Assembly (NCBI GenBank): GCA_011316305.1
Contig: SAUG01000068.1
Coordinates: forward strand, 248,001 to 312,000
DNA length: 64,000 nucleotides
Source of the DNA: Rusavskia elegans
Lineage: Eukaryota; Ascomycota; Lecanoromycetes; Teloschistales; Teloschistaceae
Direction: 5' to 3'
Made by a program: the position numbers and the translations under genes. This document shows positions 22,571 to 32,664 of the stretch, piece after piece (the stretch's first letter is position 1; every line of letters begins with the position of its first letter). Under the pieces are notes generated by a model, which saw only the letters and a program-made list of their open reading frames with translations, ran no database searches and had not been told where the DNA came from.

Positions 22571-24663
22571 AGTAGTAGCCCTTATATTAATATAAATCGG
22601 CGAGGTATTTTTTAATATTTTTTTCCTTAAATTCGATTTCCGAATACCGAGTAGTATTAGTAACTATAAACTCGATTTCTTCGATATCTAAAACGAACCT
22701 AATATTAGTAAAAATATTCTAAAACTTATTTTTATCTTTTTTCTATTTTTTATTAGCTTCGTTCGCTTTAATAGATATAGCTTTTCGTTTTTTAATATAT
22801 ATAGGCGGTTCGATATTATTTAATTTCTAATATTCTTTTATAAAATATCCGAAGATTTTATAGAAGTCGTATTAAATCTCGGCTCGAATTTTAGCGAATA
22901 CTTTATATATTTCTTCTAGCGCCGCCGATTTAGTATCTATATTAGCGATATTAGTATAGATAGAAGATATTAACTAATAATTAGATAAAATATAGCCGGG
23001 AAAGTAGGATATAATTACTTTATAGATAGAAGTATAAAAGCTATAGACTTTAGCTTTAAATTTAACTTCGGCAGCTTTATTAATTAGGGTCTACTAGTCT
23101 ATTTTATTACTAATAGTAATAAAATTCTAATCGGAAATAAAAAGACGTTCGGTAAAATAATTATATATATTAGTAAAGTTATTAATAAAATAGAAGTTTA
23201 TTTTCTATTTCCGAAGTATATAGTCTAGATAGATAGCTATTAGCTCGGTATTATATCGGTAAAGTTTAGTAGTAAAGTTATAAATATCCTTTAAAGTCTT
23301 AAAAGTAGTATCCCGAAGGGATATATAAATTTCGGTAATATAGAAACCGCCTTTTCGAGTAAAATAACGCCTAAGCTTTTCTATTATCTTAAAAGCTATA
23401 GGTAGATTATTAAAGGATTAATAAACTTTACGCTCGATACTATTAAAAATAAAAACCCTAATAGTACTTTAGGCTTTATTCTATTTTCTAGTTTAAGAGT
23501 TCGCGACTACTATATAAATACCGGTCGCCTAAAGAGAATTTTTATTAATAATAAAGAATTTATAGTCTATAATCTGGATAGCTATTTTAATATTAGTAAA
23601 CTAACCCTGGAAATTATAGCTTCTTTTAAACTTATAGATTTCTTTAAAGAAGCTAAAAGCCGTAGATACGAAAAAGAAAATTAGTACTTCGAAGTCTATC
23701 GCTATAATATAGTAATAACGGTAATAGCGAGATTTATTTTAGTACGACGAGGACTGGATAGAGGAATTTTAGTAATATAAAGAAATAGTAAATAAATCTA
23801 ATAGAAAGGATTTTTAGAATTTTATCGAAATAGATATACTTTTTTCTATAATTATAGCCTTCCTATTTCGAACCTTTATACTAGCTATATCAGCTACGCT
23901 AGCCCCTAATATAAAAGCCTATCTAACCGAACTTTTAGCTTTAGATTTTCTAGCTCCCGTATTTCGGATAATACTAGAGTTTAGATTATTAGAGAATTCG
24001 TTTAACGTTTATTTATTTATTACTATTAGTTTACTAGAAGGTAGAAAGATAGTAGAAGAAAATAGTTTAATCCGGTTTATCCGTTCGATATCTAAAAGGA
24101 AATCTAATAGTTTAATAGAATAGAAAAATTTAGATTTTATAGAAGTAGTATTTATAGCTTTATTATCTTTATCTATATAATAGATAAGTTTTAGAAGTAG
24201 ATAGATTTAAAAGCTACCTATAAAAGATTTTAATTAATATTAGTAACAGATAAAATCGCGATATTTATAGTAGATATCTAGCTAAAATTTAGAGGTAATC
24301 TATTAATAAAGTACCTAGAAGTTTATTCTATAATTATTTATAATACGATAATATTAAAGTAAGGTTTTTCCTAATATTATTAGCGAGGTATCGATATATT
24401 AATTTTAATAAATAATAAATCGTAAATTCTATTTTAATCCTATATCTAATCTAATTATAATACGCCTGGAACTCGATAGATCTAAGTAATAAAGACTTTA
24501 ACTATAGATAGGTCTAAACGGCGAAAGAGTTAAACTATAATATAGGTCTAGTCCGAGGGTTTTCTATAGAAAGTATTATATTACTAATACTTTTATAGAA
24601 AGTTTAGATCGATCGATTAGATAGGAGCGAATTAGAATATAGAGGTTAATAATTAGGTAAGCT

Positions 24664-24678
24664 GCCGGGCTTATAACC
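24664..24678 (-). other. Primer binding site of the copia element
   Basis: Abuts the right LTR with no gap. On the minus strand GGTTATAAGCCCGGC; with one A restored to G it pairs with the anticodon arm of initiator tRNA-Met (GGGCTCATAACC), the half-tRNA priming known for Drosophila copia and fungal relatives. Confidence 0.65.
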
Positions 24679-24813
24679 TGTTAAAAGGAATCCTTAATTA
24701 ATAAAGCTATCTAGGGGGCAGAGCGCCTATTTATATACAGGAGTAGGTGGCTGGTACCTGAACCCACCTGGAAGGTGGTTGGGGTATGACGAGTTCGCTA
24801 TTGGCTCACAATA
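24679..24813 (-). repeat. Right LTR of the copia element (5' LTR in element orientation)
   Basis: 135 bp partner of 19133-19267. It starts tgttaaaagg and ends cacaata on the plus strand. Only two positions look RIP-mutated, both close to the interior; its outer part is intact and keeps normal composition. Confidence 0.9.
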
Positions 24814-24818
24814 CTACG
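24814..24818. repeat. Right target-site duplication CTACG
   Basis: Exact copy of 19128-19132, directly after the right LTR. Confidence 0.85.
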
Positions 24819-26894
24819 ATGTTCACGAACTGCTGGCTACGACTTGAAGAACTGATTCCGTGCATTGCCAAGCTCTATCAATAAAAGCTTCAAACACTTG
24901 TGGAACGAGTCCTTAATATCACACGTTCGCATCGCTTCGGCCCATCGTGGAATCTCTCTAGAGGGTGTCAGAGTTTAATCACTGGTTGGCCCTTTCAATG
25001 GTAAATGAAACCTGTTCAAAAAAGGATTGTGGTCATAAATGAATGTTCTCGTTGCTATGGTAAGGCAAGAAATTGAGTGGAAACATATGCCGCGGAAAGA
25101 ATGATTCGAATGGTACCTCACGATTCCTACACATCAACCATTGTCTGAGTGCTGCTTCATGTGCCTTGGAAGGTTATCCCGCCGCATTTGACGCCCGCTT
25201 TCCTCGGAATATTTGCAAGGAGAGTGAGGGCAGTGACAAAGAATACGTCCTCCATCACTTTCACCGTGGGCTGTAGCTTGGTGTCTTTCAAGTTTTATCG
25301 GGTAGCTGAATACCTGTCGGCAGCCCGGGAACTGACAAGCAAGTGACTTCTGGTGTGATTTCCGATGAACCCTGTTCGAACGGGACGCATCAGCGCACTA
25401 AATCTGTTATCAGCACGTGGGCATCTACATACTTGAGATCACAAGGACGCTCGAATGCTTTATTGCAAGATGGATCATCTTTGCACACGAATGGTCGGAT
25501 GTCTCGAGTGGAACTAGCACTTGGGGACGATGATACCAGCTCAAGTCGAGGTATGTGATTTGAAGTCGAGGAACTTGGTGACGCAGGGTAATGAAGGTGT
25601 TGCTGAAGGCTCAGGCGTGTATCGGTAGGTTTGTACATAGGCGTGGTCTCTTCTGAGAGAATTGCTCGAAAGATCGGAACTGCTGGGCCTGTCGATGGCT
25701 GTGTGATGTGTCTCGGTCCATGGGTTGTGGTTGGGTTTGGTTCAGTTCTGTTATGTTGTTCACCGGTGACAGTGACTAGATGAGGCTGAGGTTCACTGCA
25801 CAGCAGCTGTTGGGGATCGACGTATTGGTGAGTGCAGTCTTCAAATTTCCGTTCGAAAGGAGCGTAAGAGGTGCCGAGAATGGATCCGCGACGGTGGGCC
25901 TCCGCTGGTCAACCAATCGGAGGCCTTCGAGCCCAAGAAGAGTAATCAGAAAGAAAAGGAGCGAATGTTGTAAGAGGAATGTGGGTAGACACGACTCAAT
26001 ATATACCTTGCCCGTCGAAATGCCGGAAGCCCCACCGCCGACCGGAAGGACAAAAGATAGCACTTTTCGAGGAATCAGGACGCCCAGACCATGTCAACTG
26101 CAGCAAGCGTCTCTTTCGGATTCCATTTTGAGGCCTACAATGCTGCAATTGTAAGAATACAGCGAATCACAGTCTTCGGCGTGGCTGAGAGAGCCTCGCA
26201 ACTGCATTGGTCTGCAGGCCACCATGCAGGCTCGGGGCGAGCAGAATCGTTCGGACACTTCGACTTGACGGACTGGGTACTCGAAACCATGACTGCCAGC
26301 CAAATCGAAAGCCGGATTGGCTGCTCGATAATACGACTGCCAGCCGAATCGAATGTCCTGCCAATGCATGAGACTATAGGCTTAGTGTCCGGGTTTTTCT
26401 GTTCAATGCGAGACAGGTGAATGGCGGGGTATTCTAGGCCTCAAAATATTCATCAGACGTGATTCGACCACCAAAAGAACCTAGGAAGGAAAGGAAAGCC
26501 TTGACCTGTTTGCAATCATGTCAAGCCCCGTGGTCAAGATGCATGCTGCAAGTTTGCGGCTTACGATGACGGACAAGGAAATAATCGACGAATGATGTAG
26601 CGGGGCATATTGTAGGCCTCACGATTTATCAGTCGTGATTGGGACACCAAAGAGCTCCTGGAGGTGTTTGAGGCCTCGGCTTGCTTGCTTCTTATTATGA
26701 CACTCGACTACAAGATAATTCCTGCAGATTCGAGGCCTGCAGTGGATGAAATCTGTGACCAACAACGTCTGACAATGTCTTTCATTCATAGCGGCGGAGA
26801 GGTATAAAGGAGCTACGAATCCCATGGACTTACCTCCTCTCCACAGAGCATTGCAACATCATCACAGACTTTTTCATCAGTCCACTGCCGCATC
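24819..26894. other. Gene-poor stretch right of the retrotransposon
   Basis: 2 kb of normal base composition. Apart from the zinc-finger remnant at 25360-25638 I find no gene. Short ORFs overlap on both strands near 25780-26420. The part near 26325-26380 resembles 8880-8930. The last 60 bp are a pyrimidine-rich leader before the ORF at 26895. Confidence 0.4.
25360..25638 (-). pseudogene. C2H2 zinc-finger protein fragment
   Basis: A minus-strand frame starting at 25638 has a Ser/Pro-rich region and then RPFVCKDDPSCNKAFERPCDL (residues 48 on, near 25497-25432), which matches the Cys-x4-Cys half of a fungal C2H2 finger ending in F.RPCDL. The expected KH..TH half is missing. A possible 35 bp intron (GTATGT...TTTAG) leads to NALMRPVRTG, which does not restore it. 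Most likely a decayed gene; a real gene with an unseen exon structure is possible. Confidence 0.35.
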
Positions 26895-27506
26895 ATGAGT
26901 CCTACCAATATACACTTCGCTTCCAGGCTACTTGATCGTGCTGGCAGTTCTTTCGATGATCAAGCTACCATTCAACCTTTCGGACGACCTGTCTATACCG
27001 TTTTCGTCGAAGACTTTCCTCAAGAGACCGTCGATAAGTACACCAAACTCTTCAACCACGGGATTGAGGGACAACGGCTTTCAGATGCCAACGATCCAAC
27101 GAAAGTCTTCCGAGTTGTCGATCCAAGTGCACCATCCAACGTTCCCAAGACATGCATATCTGGGGTAATGAAGAAGCCTGATTCTCCATTTCGAAATAGA
27201 ACGTCCGATCCTTCTCCGCAACCCAAAGAGCCCCTTGATTTTCTGCTCGTGATCCAAGGCAAGAATGCAAATGAGAGATCCAAAGTCGTCGTGGAACACA
27301 CTCTCGAGGATGCAGCCACGTCCATGTTCCACGAAGCGATCAATGGCTTCTCCGTCGTCTTCACTGGCTCCCTGCTTCGGTCCGATAGCACCAAGCTGTT
27401 CTTACAGAGCAAACGATGCAATTACAGTTTCAAGAAGGTGCCAGACATTGCAGCATTGAATGGCTTCGACTCTCCTGGATTCGACCAGATTGGCATTATC
27501 TGCTAA
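26895..27506 (+). CDS. Orphan protein of unknown function
   Basis: Single exon, 203 aa, ATG preceded by a pyrimidine-rich leader. No signal peptide or membrane segment; composition is ordinary, with a charged middle part (NRTSDPSPQPKEPLDF). I recognise no domain. The segments VYTVFVEDFPQETVDKYTKL and DFLLVIQGKNANERSKVVV look like folded alpha/beta protein. It stands in the accessory block between a dead retrotransposon and a broken ATPase gene, so it may be a lineage-specific or recently acquired gene. The unbroken frame and normal codon use suggest that it is real. Confidence 0.5.
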   Translation: MSPTNIHFASRLLDRAGSSFDDQATIQPFGRPVYTVFVEDFPQETVDKYTKLFNHGIEGQRLSDANDPTKVFRVVDPSAPSNVPKTCISGVMKKPDSPFRNRTSDPSPQPKEPLDFLLVIQGKNANERSKVVVEHTLEDAATSMFHEAINGFSVVFTGSLLRSDSTKLFLQSKRCNYSFKKVPDIAALNGFDSPGFDQIGIIC

Positions 27507-28002
27507 ATAGTGTTAAAGAAAAGTACGAAGGCATCTTCCCCAACCGTGAGATTACAATACTGACAAACCTCTTTAGCAGACAAGCCATTGGAGAACGGAT
27601 TGTCATGTCTAGGGGCTCGGATCGCGTTCGAACAAGGCTTCGCCTGGAACAGTAAGAATGTGTTTTTCCATATTTCTTCAGAGAGGGACAGCAGAGGGTC
27701 TGATTGGAGGACAGTAGGCGTTGTGGCCTGATGAGGTCCGAATACGGTCCTGGCACTAGCACAACTGGATACGATTAACAATGATTTTGGACCTTGGTTC
27801 ACATACATATCAATCGATATCTGCCTCTTCTCGAGATTGATTAGGAAAACAAGCTTGACTTTGTAATCGCTCTCGTCTTGTCGGCTCCACATTCAGTCGT
27901 AAACAAATCCCATCACGGTGACAGAACCTTCGGTGCACGTCACCACTAATTCCCTGTTGTATGTGAAACTGTTGATGTGCCGGCAAACATACTGACTAAT
28001 AA
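27507..28002. other. Intergenic, no gene seen
   Basis: 500 bp. If the following ATPase gene was once intact its first exon should lie here, but the frames upstream of 28003 hit stops without an ATG. Confidence 0.4.
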
Positions 28003-29030
28003 AGACGTGATTCTAGGCAGCAAGCTGAACGTTTGCCTTTGACCTCGCCAACCCTCTCTCATTCTGAGCCGTCCTCTTCCTCACTATTTCATGCGACAAT
28101 CGCACACCAGCCTGAAGCGATCACCAAGGCCTTTCCGGCGCAGACATCATTCTTGACTGAGAGAAAGAAGCTTGTAACGAACACAGTGAAACTGCTAGAG
28201 AAGAGGATCGTCATCGTCATCCGCGCCCCTCCTCAATATGGTAAAACTACCATGATATCACTTATTGCTCCGGAAATCCTGACGAAAAATCCCCACCTCG
28301 AACCTGTCTGTATGCGTGGGGAAAGACGCACTTATGATGACAATAAGACGTACTACGAAGTCTTAGAATCGGCTCGAGCAGAAGCTAGGGTTGTCAACCA
28401 AGCACTGCGAGAAACCTTGAAAACGGACGGGCATGACTTTACAGGGTACAGAAATCTAGTACACCTGATCGACGATGCCGAAAATACCTACGATGAATCC
28501 GCCTTCTGGGATCAGAGATTCAAGCATGACCCTATATTTTGTGGGACACCTGACGACTACTTTCTCCATGTTCGTAGCCAAGGCCCAACGGATGGGTTAT
28601 TTGCATATGGAGATTGGCCATGGCAGGCCGCCTCTATCCCATCCGACAGATGGATCGAATTGCTTCCTTTTCACGATGGAGGACCACAAATACTGCTCGA
28701 CGTTGAGGAGACCAAAGCAGTGGTCGATAGCTGGGCAAAGCGACAGGATCCGCAAGCTACGACGACTGTGTGTACAAATTCGTGCATTTCCAGACGCAGG
28801 TTCATGCTGGTGTTATCGATACCCTTCTCGATCATGTATCCCGGACTGTAAAGCATAAGGTATCATTTCTTGTTGATACCTCGCAGTGGTACCAGGTACC
28901 ATGTGTCAAGGATCACGACGTACCTTTGGATCCCTATTACGATGCGCAGCGGTTCTGTCAAACCCTAGACAAAGGTTTCATGCAATCTCTTGAGAATAGT
29001 GATTCTGGGATGTTTTGGAATCCCAAATAG
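28003..29030 (+). pseudogene. P-loop ATPase, frameshifted and without start codon
   Basis: An open frame from 28003 to 28851 contains a Walker A motif APPQYGKTT (28225-28251) preceded by a hydrophobic strand (RIVIVIR), and a Walker B-like LIDDAEN (28465-28482). Then follow WIELLPFHDGGPQILLDVEE and VVDSWAKRQDPQ. At about 28765 the natural continuation shifts frame: SYDDCVYKFVHFQTQVHAGV and IDTLLDHVSRTVKH lie in the next frame, which runs to a stop at 29030. No ATG precedes the ATPase core in frame; the first in-frame Met lies within it. The layout (ATPase core followed by a helical part) recalls STAND/AAA-type fungal ATPases, but I cannot name the family. It could also be a functional gene with an unseen upstream exon plus one sequencing error. 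Confidence 0.55.
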
Positions 29031-30187
29031 CAAGTCATCTCGATCGAGTAAGACTTCGTATAGCAACGGAAATCATCTCGTAGTGGTGCAATTGCCAAAT
29101 GGGATAGGCTTAGGAGCACGAAAACGCTCCGTAAAGTATGGGTTTACCGCCGTCCCCTGGATGCTGAGATTCGACTCAAATAGGCACTGAAGCCACCGTG
29201 ATTCTGACTGTGTATGGGAATTGAAAATGCTGTCTTAGGACTATGCATGGAGGGAGTGTAATTAAGGTTGCCAAGTCCTAGGGTATGCCCTACATCACGT
29301 GAACTCATACCCCGGAGTCATCGTCCGTTTTGTCTCAGGTTGATCAGACCACCGGACGCTAGCCGGATAGGCATGCAATTTGGAAGGTAGCGTCATCTGA
29401 GACAATCGTCCGTTACGTTGCCTGGGAAAACTTCAGCACTTTTGAGATGAATTTGTGGCTTGCATTCCTATCTATTACCCATCTAGAGACTCTTAACACG
29501 AAGCATTCTGTAATACTGGGTCAAGACCTCGACTGAGGAGTCCGTATTTTGGAATATGGGTGAGCGTGTGGTGCAACAGGATCGTCAACCCCGTCATTTT
29601 ATTGTTTTTTTGGCGCCCTATCTTCATTCAATTACCTCGCATATACCTGACATGTTGTTTGGTTTCGTTGTTTCCATAATCCAGAAATCTCGGAATCTCA
29701 TCACAAGTTTGTTCTGTCATGTGTATGGCCGCATGATAGGGACAAAGGCACAAGAACAGGACCACAAACGAACTCTGTTTGTAGTATTGATAATATTTCT
29801 TATATATGATGACCTGTGGTATTCTTCTCAACATTCCTGTCTACTATCATGTTTCTCAGCAATGGCTCCTGTTGCTTTGGCCTTATACATTATAAATTCC
29901 GCCCTCCTCAGTTAATCATGTCCTACAAGAAAAGCCGTCATCAGTCTGTTCAACGGTGGCAACGCGTATTTGTTCATTTTCAGGAACTGATGACACGATA
30001 TATACTCGTTTCCTAGTTTTTTCTCTCGTGGAGACATCCTTTTTCATGATGTTGCTCAGAGGACAACAAAAACTCTGTCATGGTTCCTCATCATATCTTC
30101 TCGATCATATAAAGCAGACTTCTGCACAAGTCTCCCCGAACATCTACAATTACGTCCTCCAAAAGAAATCTTCTACATTACCCAGAC
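29031..30187. other. Intergenic, no gene seen; BTB gene promoter at right end
   Basis: 1.15 kb. A 119-codon ORF at 29556 is hydrophobic but resembles no family and lacks a plausible leader. The last 100 bp before 30188 are the 5' leader of the BTB gene. Confidence 0.4.
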
Positions 30188-30934
30188 ATGTCGTCCGCTA
30201 CACAAGGTCAGACCACTGTCAAGCCAACCGAGAAAGCGAAGCCGACGAAAAGGTCCGTACTCATGAAGCTTCACAGCATTCTTTGCCGCTGCCGGCTAAT
30301 GCTTGGCAGGTCACTGCTTGATGAGATCGTCGAGATCAAAGTCGGGCTCTTAGACAAGACATTCAAACTCCACAAAGGCCTTCTCTGCGAGAAAGCATCC
30401 TACTTCAAGACCGTCTATCAAAGTCCCGGCGACTGGAAAGAGAAGCGCGAAGGGCTCATTCTCAAAGACGTGGATCCAGCCATCTTCCAACACTTTATCC
30501 TCTGGCTCTATTTCGGCAACATCATCGACGAAGACGAGACCATGCAATCCGTAAAGGGCATAAGGCTTATGCATTGCTATTTCTTCGCCGACGAGCGCGG
30601 TATTCCAGGGATGCAGAATCAAGTCATCGATACCCTCTTGGAGAAGATCAAAACAACAAAAGTCCTTTTCGTAAAACACCAGCGCTTGATCTGGGAGAAC
30701 ACGCCGGATGGATCTCCGCTTCGAAGGCTGCTCGTTGATGCGCTGGCAATGACCGCTAACGATATCCCGGAAATGCTGCAGACGGAAGAGAAACAAGCAC
30801 TATACAACAAGTCTTTCATTGCGGATGTCCTGATAGCTAAGTGCAAACATCCGATGACAATCAGCGGCACCGAGTTTGTGAAACGACGCTGCGAGTATCA
30901 TATTCACGACGAGGCGGAACCTAAGTGCCCTTAA
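30188..30934 (+). CDS. BTB/POZ domain protein 1
   Basis: Single exon, 248 aa. After a basic N-terminus (TEKAKPTKRSVLMKLHS) comes a BTB fold: VEIKVGLLDKTFKLHKGLLC, SYFKTVYQ, GLILKDVDPAIFQHFILWLY, then MHCYFFADERGIPGMQNQVI. In place of a DNA-binding or kelch part there is a helical region with RLIWENTPDGSPLRRLLVDA, and a short tail with the pattern C-x2-H-x-H-x6-C (CEYHIHDEAEPKC). Such small fungal BTB proteins form large families. BTB domains mediate dimerisation and often recruit Cullin-3, but no Cul3-binding element can be claimed here. It is a clear paralog of the minus-strand gene at 33302-34114: same order of blocks, same tail. The PARG gene lies between them. Confidence 0.85.
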   Translation: MSSATQGQTTVKPTEKAKPTKRSVLMKLHSILCRCRLMLGRSLLDEIVEIKVGLLDKTFKLHKGLLCEKASYFKTVYQSPGDWKEKREGLILKDVDPAIFQHFILWLYFGNIIDEDETMQSVKGIRLMHCYFFADERGIPGMQNQVIDTLLEKIKTTKVLFVKHQRLIWENTPDGSPLRRLLVDALAMTANDIPEMLQTEEKQALYNKSFIADVLIAKCKHPMTISGTEFVKRRCEYHIHDEAEPKCP

Positions 30935-31587
30935 GGGAGGATGGACAGAAGGTATCGGAGGAAGAACTGGTCAGTGGGCCTGGTATATAGCATGAATATT
31001 GACGCGTTGAATAATCCAATGAAGGCCTCTTTTTTTACTCTCCCCAACTCACAAATTCCGAATTGTGTTCTGGTCATCTCTGCATGTGTCTCGGTCCTTA
31101 TGCCATAGCATGTATCGCGTGCTGGGTTTGTTCGCTTTGGTTCCGTCGATCGTTGCTCCTCCGCCCTCCAGTATCTTAGTCCGTGTAAATGTCAATTCCA
31201 ACAGGCTGCCCATAAGGTGAAATCGCTGTTCTAGCCACCTCATTGAGTGCTTGTATTCTATCTAGTTGATTCTTGTTCCAAGCGTTTCCCGTTCTTCATC
31301 TCATTCATATTGTGGATCTTCCGAATTATGTTCGAAACTATCCTTTGAGTCTAGACACACACTTGCTCTTCTCAATTTACCATCGAAATACTATGTATCG
31401 CGGTGTTGAATTTTGTTAAATCTAATGCACTGGTGAGCACAAACGCGGGGATGAAGACGGAAAGGGCAAAGAGGTATGACTTGCAGTACTTTCTGGGTAT
31501 TCGTGATCGTACGTAATGCTTGAACCAACGGGGTATCTGTATAACATGACCTCAGTAACTCCAAAGCGCCTGCCTCAATGATCGCCT
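30935..31587. other. Intergenic, 3' regions of BTB 1 and PARG
   Basis: 650 bp between convergent stops. No gene or repeat seen. Confidence 0.45.
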
Positions 31588-32664
31588 TCAGACCTCAAGG
31601 CCATGCAACCCCTGAAAAAAAACGCCATAATTACTGTCGGCGTCTTGATCGTGATCAGTATCGAGAATAGCAAAGACCACGTCCTTCCACCAGCCTCCAC
31701 CAAACTCCGGCTCCAGAAAAACTTCTTTCCAAAGGTTCACTACTTCCCCTCTTGGGTTGCCAAACGCTCCGCAACCCAATGCTCCAAGTACAAGCTGCCG
31801 ATGACCCTTAGCAGCAGCAACTCGCAAGACCATTCTGATCTTCGCTCTCATCAGCTCTCGATCAGCAGGGTCAGCGTAAGTCCCTTGCCCATCACTGACC
31901 CTCCGCAGTACCGAGGGGTCTCTCAATGCTGCCATGCTGACTACACTTACCACGGGCAGATCATCAGTTCTGCTGAGATCCAGCAGTCGATGCTGTTTCG
32001 CCAAGCTGTCGCGGATCACCACGACGGTAGGACTGTAGATGGCGGCTTTGTCAGCCATGGGGTAGAAGCGATGTTTGAGCGTGAAGTAGAGGCTGGTGCG
32101 GTAGCAGAGAGCTTCTTCTTGTGCGAGGGCACCTTTCATCCAGCCACCGCCAGCCCAGTGGGCGTTGGCCATGTTCAGTATGAGTATTGGTGGAGGACAG
32201 GTGGGATCTGTGACTGTAGATGTTGTGAGATTGTTGATCTTGCAAGCAATATCCAGGGTGTCCATGTTGATCACACGGATCTTGGTCCTGGGGAGATTCG
32301 GGCATTGGGATTGGAGAGCCGGAACCAACGTATGCGGTTCGAGAAGCTCGCCTGTGGGACGGGAATTGGGCGCTTTCTTGACCACATCTCGAACAACAGC
32401 CAAGGTCTCCTCAGCGACGGCTGCCAGCAGTTCGCTACGCTTCGAACTTGGGAGGGTTGGTGGCGCGCCTTTGAGGTTAGCACGGCGACTGGGGTGAAGG
32501 TCGATGTTTGCAGCCTTGTTGTCGCTGCGGGAGGATGGCTTTTTTCCATCTTTGGGTGGGAAATGATGAGATCTTGTGCTGGATAATTTCATTGCACCAA
32601 AGCCGTTTGTCAACTTGGTTTGCACCAAGCGAGGACTTTGCTTGTGATCGTCGTCCTGCCTCAT
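31588..32664 (-). CDS. Microbial-type poly(ADP-ribose) glycohydrolase
   Basis: Single exon. The frame opens at 32877 but has no ATG before 32664 (MRQDDDHK), which I take as start (358 aa); 32592 (MKLSSTRS) is the next choice. An N-terminal helix (SSKRSELLAAVAEETLAVV) leads to the macrodomain-like catalytic core. LILNMANAHWAGGGWMKG is followed by ALAQEEALCYRTSL, which contains the PARG signature GGG-x7-QEE whose second glutamate is the catalytic acid. After that come AAIYSPTVVVIRDS and VLGALGCGAFGNPRGEVVNL. The enzyme degrades ADP-ribose polymers. This bacterial-type PARG is common in filamentous fungi. It sits between two BTB paralogs in the accessory block, facing BTB 1 and in the same direction as BTB 2. 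Confidence 0.88.
   Translation of the reverse strand: MRQDDDHKQSPRLVQTKLTNGFGAMKLSSTRSHHFPPKDGKKPSSRSDNKAANIDLHPSRRANLKGAPPTLPSSKRSELLAAVAEETLAVVRDVVKKAPNSRPTGELLEPHTLVPALQSQCPNLPRTKIRVINMDTLDIACKINNLTTSTVTDPTCPPPILILNMANAHWAGGGWMKGALAQEEALCYRTSLYFTLKHRFYPMADKAAIYSPTVVVIRDSLAKQHRLLDLSRTDDLPVVSVVSMAALRDPSVLRRVSDGQGTYADPADRELMRAKIRMVLRVAAAKGHRQLVLGALGCGAFGNPRGEVVNLWKEVFLEPEFGGGWWKDVVFAILDTDHDQDADSNYGVFFQGLHGLEV

Larger units (their letters stand above)
19133..24813 (-). mobile_element. Ty1/copia LTR retrotransposon, full-length, inactivated by RIP
   Basis: 5681 bp between two 135 bp LTRs and a 5 bp duplication CTACG. Orientation is minus for three reasons. (1) Next to the right LTR, the minus strand reads GGTTATAAGCCC, which fits the half-tRNA primer site of copia-type elements (initiator tRNA-Met anticodon arm, GGTTATGAGCCC before mutation). 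(2) Next to the left LTR, the minus strand has a purine tract AATTAAAGGGAA. (3) Copia RNase H and reverse transcriptase remnants read on the minus strand. The interior is very AT-rich, with nearly all CpA and TpG changed to TpA while CpG is common, the hallmark of repeat-induced point mutation. Every frame is full of stops, so nothing is encoded. The element marks the left border of the accessory block. Confidence 0.92.

Noticed and set aside
19133..24813. Copia element on the plus strand
   Set aside because: Primer site, polypurine tract and pol remnants all read on the minus strand.
29556..29915. 119-codon hydrophobic ORF
   Set aside because: No convincing start context, no family resemblance, and it lies in gene-poor DNA.
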